Under the pieces are notes generated by a model. The model saw only the letters and a program-made list of their open reading frames with translations. It did no database searches and was not told the DNA's origin. From Burkholderia sp. (GTDB lineage Bacteria > Pseudomonadota > Gammaproteobacteria > Burkholderiales > Burkholderiaceae), in assembly GCA_030151225.1 (NCBI GenBank), contig JASLEG010000312.1, positions 1 to 12,424 on the forward strand: a DNA stretch of 12,424 bases. Reading direction: 5' to 3'. The position numbers and the translations under genes were made by a program. Below, piece by piece: positions 8,225 to 12,424 of this stretch. How positions within the stretch are numbered: the stretch's first letter is position 1; every line of letters starts with the position of its first letter.

Positions 8225-8243
8225 GCTTCGCGACACGCGAGGC
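8225..8243 (+). promoter_or_regulatory. Hairpin in the leader of the transporter gene
   Basis: GCTTCGCG (8225-8232) and CGCGAGGC (8236-8243) can form an 8-bp RNA stem with one G-U pair and a 3-nt loop. It ends 13 nt before the AGGAG ribosome binding site and has no T-run, so it is not a terminator. It could shape translation or transcript stability of the transporter mRNA. At this GC content, short stems also arise by chance. Confidence 0.3.
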
Positions 8244-8256
8244 CGTTGCCCGCAGC

Positions 8257-8261
8257 AGGAG
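8257..8261 (+). promoter_or_regulatory. Ribosome binding site deciding the transporter start
   Basis: AGGAG lies 8 nt before the ATG at 8270, which is ideal spacing. The in-frame ATG at 8213 would add 19 residues but has no comparable site upstream, so 8270 is preferred. Confidence 0.75.
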
Positions 8262-8269
8262 AAATCAGC

Positions 8270-10615
8270 ATGGCTGAAACAGAGACGGCCGACCGGCCGG
8301 AGGAACGGGCCGACGACGCCCCGCAGACCGGCGAAACCACCTATCAGGACAGCCTGATGGATTGCGTCGCGTGGATGTGCGACCACTACGGCTTCGGCAG
8401 GAGCCGCGACGCGCTCGCGGCCGGGCTGCCGAAATTCGGGTTCCTGGCGCCCACCATGGTGCTCGACGCGTTCTCGAACGCGGGCATGCAGGCCGGCCTC
8501 GTGGAGCGCGAGCTGCGCATGCTGCCCGGCCACCTGATGCCGATGCTGCTGATCCGCAAGGACAAGGGCGGCTGCATCCTGCTGGGCGTGCGGCACGACC
8601 CCGATTCCGAGCGGCGCGGCGCGCTGCGCTGCCAGCTGTGGATGCCCGAGATCGCGGGCGGCCCGGTGGAATACACCGACGAGGCGCTCGGCGAGATCTA
8701 CGGCGGCTTCGCCGTGCTGGTGAAACCGGCCGCCAAGGTCGACACGCGCGCCGGCGAGGCCACGCCCGAGCACGTCGGGCACTGGCTGTTCCGCACCGTG
8801 TGGCGCTACCGGCGCTTCTACTACAGCGCCGCCGTGGGCGCCCTGCTGATCAACGTGCTCGGGCTCGCCTCGATCTTCTTCACGATGAACGTGTACGACC
8901 GCGTGGTGCCGAACCAGGCCTTCGTCACGCTGTGGTCGCTGGCGATCGGCGTGGCCGTGGCGATGGCCTTCGAGGGCATCTCGCGCCATACGCGCTCGCA
9001 CCTGCTGGATGCGGCCGGCAAGAAGGCCGACCTGGTGATGGGCACGATCCTGTTCCGCAAGGCGCTGTCGATCCAGATGGAGCACAAGCCCGCGTCGTCG
9101 GGCTCGTTCGCGAATCAGCTGCGCGAGTTCGAATCGGTGCGCGACTTCGCCACCTCGGCCACGCTGTCGGCCGTGACCGACCTGCCGTTCGTGCTGCTGT
9201 TCGCGGGCGTGATCTTCGCCGTGGCCGGGCCGCTCGGCTGGATCCCGGGGCTGATGATTCCGGTGATCGTGGGCATCAGCGTGGCGATCCAGTTTCCGCT
9301 CGCGCGCGCGATGAAGGAAAGCCTGCGCGAGGCGTCGCTGAAGCAGGGCGTGCTGATCGAATCGATCGAGGGCCTCGAGACGCTGAAGGCGGTGGGCGGC
9401 GAGGGCTACATGCAGAAGCGCTGGGAAACCTTCAGCGCGATGCAGGCGGCCACCTCGCAGCGCACCAAGACGCTGTCGTCGCGCGCGATGACGGCCGTGC
9501 AGTTCCTGCAGCAGCTGCAGACGGTGGTGATCGTGGTGACCGGCGTGTACCTGATCACGGCGGGCCGGCTGACCCAGGGTTCGCTGATCGCCACGGTGAT
9601 GCTGGCCGGGCGCGCCACCGCGCCGCTCAACGCGGTGATGGGGCTCGCGCTGCGTTTCCAGCAGGCCAAGGCCGCGTTCGATTCGCTGAACAAGCTGATG
9701 GCGATGCCGTCCGAGCGCGATCCGAGCCGCGAATACCTGGCCGATCCGCCGCTCGAGGGGCGCGTGGAGCTGAAGGGCGTGCGCTTTTCCTATCCGGCGC
9801 CGCCGATGCAGCCGAACCCCGAGGTGCTGAAGGGCGTGGCGCTCGCGATCGAGCCGGGCGAGCGGGTGGCCGTGCTCGGGCGCATCGGCAGCGGCAAGTC
9901 CACGCTGCTGCGCGTGATGGCGCGCCTCTACGTGCCGAGCCAGGGCGCGATGTTCCTCGGCGGGCTGGCCGTCGAGCAGATCGATCCGGCCGACTGGCGC
10001 CGCGCGGTGGGCTACGTGGGGCAGGACGCGCGCCTGTTCCACGGCTCGCTGCGCCAGAACGTGATGCTCGCGCGGCCCGACGCCACCACCGAGGAGCTGC
10101 TGCGCGTGCTCAAGCTCACCGGCCTCGACCACGTGGCCGCGCGCCATCCGATGGGCGTGAACCTGCCGATCGGCGAGGGCGGCTCGGGCCTGTCGGGCGG
10201 GCAGCGCCAGCTGGTGGCGCTGGCGCGCACGCTGCTCATGCGCCCGCAGTTGCTGCTGCTCGACGAGCCCACCAGCGCGATGGACACGCAGACGGAAGCC
10301 GCCTTCATCGAGCACCTGTCGCGCGCCACGGCGGGGCAGACGCTGGTGATCGTCACGCACCGGCCCTCGCTGCTGAAGCTGGTGGATCGCATCGTGGTGA
10401 TGGACGACGGCCGCGTGCTGGCCGACGGGCCGAAGGACGCGATCCTCGCGCAACTGGCCGGGCAGGGCGAGCCCGGCGCGCAGGACACCGTGCGCGCCGC
10501 GCCACGGCCGGGTCGCACGATCCGCATGCGCCCGGCCGGCAGCGTCGAGGCCCCCGCGCCGGCCGGCGCCAACGACCGCAGCCACGAGGCGAACGCGAAG
10601 GAGGGCAACGCATGA
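8270..10615 (+). CDS. Type I secretion ABC transporter, permease/ATPase (LapB/HlyB type)
   Basis: This 781-residue inner-membrane exporter has the full family layout: an N-terminal C39 peptidase-like domain (about 22-150), a six-helix ABC transmembrane domain (about 180-460, including the typical MNVYDRVVPNQAF segment) and a C-terminal ATPase. ATPase motifs are intact: Walker A GRIGSGKST (537-545), signature LSGGQRQ (641-647), Walker B LLLLDEP (661-667, Glu666) and H-loop His697. The C39-like domain keeps a Cys at DCVAW (C32), but the expected HFVV-type His region reads GCILLG (around residue 102). It probably acts as a substrate-docking domain rather than a protease, as in LapB and HlyB. A dimer should drive export of the adhesin encoded upstream, with the HlyD-type protein encoded next. 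The reading frame ends in an ATGA overlap with that gene. A charged tail of about 60 residues rich in Arg, Pro and Ala follows the ATPase core. Family confidence is very high; the substrate is inferred from position. Confidence 0.95.
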   Translation: MAETETADRPEERADDAPQTGETTYQDSLMDCVAWMCDHYGFGRSRDALAAGLPKFGFLAPTMVLDAFSNAGMQAGLVERELRMLPGHLMPMLLIRKDKGGCILLGVRHDPDSERRGALRCQLWMPEIAGGPVEYTDEALGEIYGGFAVLVKPAAKVDTRAGEATPEHVGHWLFRTVWRYRRFYYSAAVGALLINVLGLASIFFTMNVYDRVVPNQAFVTLWSLAIGVAVAMAFEGISRHTRSHLLDAAGKKADLVMGTILFRKALSIQMEHKPASSGSFANQLREFESVRDFATSATLSAVTDLPFVLLFAGVIFAVAGPLGWIPGLMIPVIVGISVAIQFPLARAMKESLREASLKQGVLIESIEGLETLKAVGGEGYMQKRWETFSAMQAATSQRTKTLSSRAMTAVQFLQQLQTVVIVVTGVYLITAGRLTQGSLIATVMLAGRATAPLNAVMGLALRFQQAKAAFDSLNKLMAMPSERDPSREYLADPPLEGRVELKGVRFSYPAPPMQPNPEVLKGVALAIEPGERVAVLGRIGSGKSTLLRVMARLYVPSQGAMFLGGLAVEQIDPADWRRAVGYVGQDARLFHGSLRQNVMLARPDATTEELLRVLKLTGLDHVAARHPMGVNLPIGEGGSGLSGGQRQLVALARTLLMRPQLLLLDEPTSAMDTQTEAAFIEHLSRATAGQTLVIVTHRPSLLKLVDRIVVMDDGRVLADGPKDAILAQLAGQGEPGAQDTVRAAPRPGRTIRMRPAGSVEAPAPAGANDRSHEANAKEGNA

Positions 10616-11859
10616 TCGCGCCACTCCGCAACTGGCTCGCGAGCCGGCGCAAGCCCACCATGCGCAAGGCCGAGCGCGATTACCTGAGCGACATGCGCGA
10701 GGCGCTGCTCACGCAGTCGTCGCCGGGCTCGAAGGTGATCCTGTACGTGATCGCCGCGCTGCTCGTGGTGTTCCTGATCTGGGCCAGGCTCGCGCGCGTG
10801 GAGGAGATCACGCAGGGCGAGGCCACCGTGATCTCGCGCAGCCGCGAGCAGGTGATCCAGAGCCTCGAGGGCGGGATCCTCGAGGAGATGAACGTGCACG
10901 AGGGCGACATCGTCAGGAAGGGGCAGGTGCTGCTGAAGATCGACCCCACCCGCGCGCAGACGAGCTATCGCGAGGCCTATTCGAAGGCGGTCGGCCTGAA
11001 GGCCACGCTCGCGCGGCTGCGCGCCGAGGCGTTCTCGCAACCGCTGGTGTTTCCGCCCGACGTGCTGCCGGCCACCGACGTGGTGCAGATGGAAACCCGC
11101 GCCTACACCTCGCGGCGTCATGCGCTGGACGAGTCGATCGCCGCGCTCGAACGCAGCTACGTGCTGCAGCAGAAGGAGATCGCGCTGGCCGAGCCGCTCG
11201 CGGCGCGCGGGCTGATGTCGGACGTGGAGCTGCTGCGCATGAGGCGGCAGGCCAACGACCTGCAGTCGCAGATGGTGGAGCGCCGCAACCGCTATCAGGC
11301 CGATGCGAATTCCGAGCTCACCAAGCTCGAACTCGAACTCGCGCAGACCAACGAGTCGCTGGTCGGGCGACGCGACGTGCTGTCGCGCACCACGATCGTG
11401 GCGCCCGTGTACGGCACCGTGAAGAACGTGCGGGTGAACACGATCGGCGGCGTGATCCAGCCCGGCGAGCACATCCTGGAGATCGTGCCGCTGGAGGATC
11501 AACTGCTGGTGGAGGGCAAGATCAAGCCGTCCGACGTGGCGTTCCTGCGGCCGGGGCAGGCGGCCACGGTGAAGATCACCGCCTACGACTTCGGCATCTA
11601 CGGCGGGCTCAAGGGCAAGGTGCAGTACATCAGCCCCGACACGCTGAAGGACGACGCCAGGGCCGCCACCGGCAAGGACACCACCTTCTACCGCGTGCAG
11701 GTGCTGACCGATCGCGCCTATCTGGAGGCCGGCGGCAGGCATCTGCCGATCATGCCGGGGATGATCGCGCACGTCGAAATCCGCACCGGCGAAAAGACCA
11801 TCCTCGACTTCATCCTGAAGCCGATCTTCAAGGCTCGGGAAGCCTTCCGGGAGCGTTAA
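10612..11859 (+). CDS. HlyD-family type I secretion periplasmic adaptor (membrane fusion protein)
   Basis: This 415-residue protein links the inner-membrane ABC exporter to an outer-membrane channel. Parts in order: a basic cytosolic N-terminus (1-40), one transmembrane helix (about 42-59), a first beta-barrel/lipoyl segment with the family hallmark QSLEGGILEEMNVHEGD (82-98), a long alpha-helical hairpin (about 115-270), a second lipoyl half (APVYGTVKNVRV) and a C-terminal beta-barrel ending near FILKPIFKAREAF. Length and layout match HlyD/LapC adaptors. Its start overlaps the transporter stop (ATGA, 10612-10615). A near-perfect AAGGAGG sits at 10598-10604 with 7-nt spacing, inside the end of the transporter gene, so translation of the pair is coupled and equimolar production is likely. 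No truncation or odd residue is seen. Confidence 0.95.
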   Translation: MIAPLRNWLASRRKPTMRKAERDYLSDMREALLTQSSPGSKVILYVIAALLVVFLIWARLARVEEITQGEATVISRSREQVIQSLEGGILEEMNVHEGDIVRKGQVLLKIDPTRAQTSYREAYSKAVGLKATLARLRAEAFSQPLVFPPDVLPATDVVQMETRAYTSRRHALDESIAALERSYVLQQKEIALAEPLAARGLMSDVELLRMRRQANDLQSQMVERRNRYQADANSELTKLELELAQTNESLVGRRDVLSRTTIVAPVYGTVKNVRVNTIGGVIQPGEHILEIVPLEDQLLVEGKIKPSDVAFLRPGQAATVKITAYDFGIYGGLKGKVQYISPDTLKDDARAATGKDTTFYRVQVLTDRAYLEAGGRHLPIMPGMIAHVEIRTGEKTILDFILKPIFKAREAFRER

Positions 11860-11862
11860 GCC

Positions 11863-12424
11863 ATGTCAGTCAATCCTGTTCCCGATCGTGTGCGATCGGG
11901 CACGTATCCCTGCGCGGCCGGCGGTGCGCCGCTGCCGCTGCGTCGTACCACGCTGGCGGTGCTGCTCGCCACCGGCGTGCTGGCCGGCGCGTATGCCGCG
12001 CCGGCCGCGGCCGCCGTCGAACCACGTGCTGTCGCGCCGTCTGCCGTCGATACCGATTCCGGCGACGGCGACGGCGAGGTCGTCACCATTTCCCTGTCGA
12101 GCGACGCGCATCTGGTCGGCGAGCTGACCGGGGCCGCGCGCGCGGCGCGCCTGCAATGGCTCGAGGCACGTCGCGCGCAGCGCACCGAGCACGCGCTGCG
12201 GATCGCGGCGATGCTGAATGCCACGCAGGGCGGGTTCGTGGTTCGGCCGCCCGAACCGGTCGCCGTCGCGGTGGCCATCGCCGATCCGTCACCCGCGCGC
12301 CGTGTGACCGGCGACGCGCAGCCGGCGCCGACGGCCCCCCCGCGCGAGGCGCCCGTCATCACCGACCCGCCACCGAAGCCGCCGCCGCACGGCGCGTCGC
12401 GCACCGCCCGTGCCGCGGCAGCCG
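11863..12424 (+). CDS. Exported Pro/Ala-rich protein of unknown function (3' partial)
   Basis: The ATG at 11863 is 3 bp after the HlyD stop. GGGAG at 11849-11853 gives a good ribosome binding site, so the gene is very probably in the same operon. The frame is open to the window edge (187 complete codons). The first 28 residues form an unusually long polar N-region. They lead to a hydrophobic core (about 29-45, TLAVLLATGVLAGAYA) with AYA/AAA cleavage sites, so export is likely. The next part (about 52-120) has a short acidic stretch (DSGDGDGE) and an Arg/Ala-rich amphipathic helix. After about residue 125 it is mainly Pro/Ala/Arg linker (PPPKPPPH). In type I secretion operons this slot may hold the TolC-like outer-membrane factor, but nothing TolC-like is visible so far. 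It could be such a protein with a long N-terminal extension, or a periplasmic or outer-membrane accessory factor. I do not recognise the family. Confidence 0.7.
   Translation, partial: MSVNPVPDRVRSGTYPCAAGGAPLPLRRTTLAVLLATGVLAGAYAAPAAAAVEPRAVAPSAVDTDSGDGDGEVVTISLSSDAHLVGELTGAARAARLQWLEARRAQRTEHALRIAAMLNATQGGFVVRPPEPVAVAVAIADPSPARRVTGDAQPAPTAPPREAPVITDPPPKPPPHGASRTARAAAA
11881..11900 (+). promoter_or_regulatory. Perfect hairpin just inside the start of the last gene
   Basis: CCCGATCG (11881-11888) and CGATCGGG (11893-11900) form a perfect 8-bp inverted repeat around the 4-nt loop TGTG, covering codons 7-13 of the last gene. No T-run follows, so it is not an intrinsic terminator. In RNA it would be a stable stem 15 nt downstream of the start codon, where structure can slow translation initiation. 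As DNA it could be a protein-binding dyad. Either function is inference. Confidence 0.45.

Noticed and set aside
8362..10611. The HlyD reading frame stays open far upstream, suggesting a possible 1,165-residue fusion
   Set aside because: The upstream part is Arg/Ala/Gly-rich shadow of the transporter gene. The AAGGAGG site and ATGA overlap fix the HlyD start at 10612.
8135..10624. Antisense open frame of about 830 codons opposite the ABC transporter gene
   Set aside because: The product is His/Arg/Gln/Ala-rich low complexity with no motifs, while the + strand frame has complete ABC motifs.
10012..11772. Antisense open frame opposite the HlyD gene
   Set aside because: The composition is typical of a GC-rich shadow; the + strand HlyD frame is unambiguous.

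Overview
The window is about 12.4 kb of very GC-rich DNA with strong G/C preference at third codon positions. It reads like a Burkholderia-type betaproteobacterium. That assignment is an inference from composition and gene content, not from a marker gene. Every real gene is on the + strand, and together they form one locus for making and exporting a very large surface adhesin. There are no RNA genes, insertion sequences or CRISPR arrays, and no gene-free stretch over 300 bases.

Layout: (1) 2-5983 is the 3' part of a giant adhesin gene cut by the left edge of the window. It encodes a Gly/Ala-rich hydrophobic segment, an Ala/Pro-rich linker, 17 diverged Ig-like repeats of about 106 residues, and a C-terminal tail of about 105 residues without RTX nonapeptides. 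(2) 6003-6040 is a strong intrinsic-terminator-like hairpin between the adhesin and the next gene. (3) 6054-8123 encodes a TPR plus GT41 (OGT/SPINDLY-type) glycosyltransferase. (4) 8124-8269 is the longest intergenic gap (146 bp). It holds an AT-rich patch with an inverted repeat, a leader hairpin and a good ribosome binding site. (5) 8270-10615 encodes a LapB/HlyB-type type I secretion ABC transporter with a probably inactive C39-like N-terminal domain. (6) 10612-11859 encodes the HlyD-type membrane fusion protein, translationally coupled to the transporter by an ATGA overlap. (7) 11863 to the window end is the start of an unrecognised exported, Pro-rich protein in the slot where a TolC-type outer-membrane factor might be expected. 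A perfect hairpin lies just inside its coding region.

Working model (inference): the adhesin is made in the cytosol, possibly glycosylated there by the GT41 enzyme, and exported by the ABC/HlyD pair through an outer-membrane partner not identified here. The terminator after the adhesin gene and the AT-rich gap before the transporter suggest that adhesin, glycosyltransferase and transporter are made at different levels. The most interesting point is the OGT-like enzyme placed between a giant adhesin and its likely exporter.
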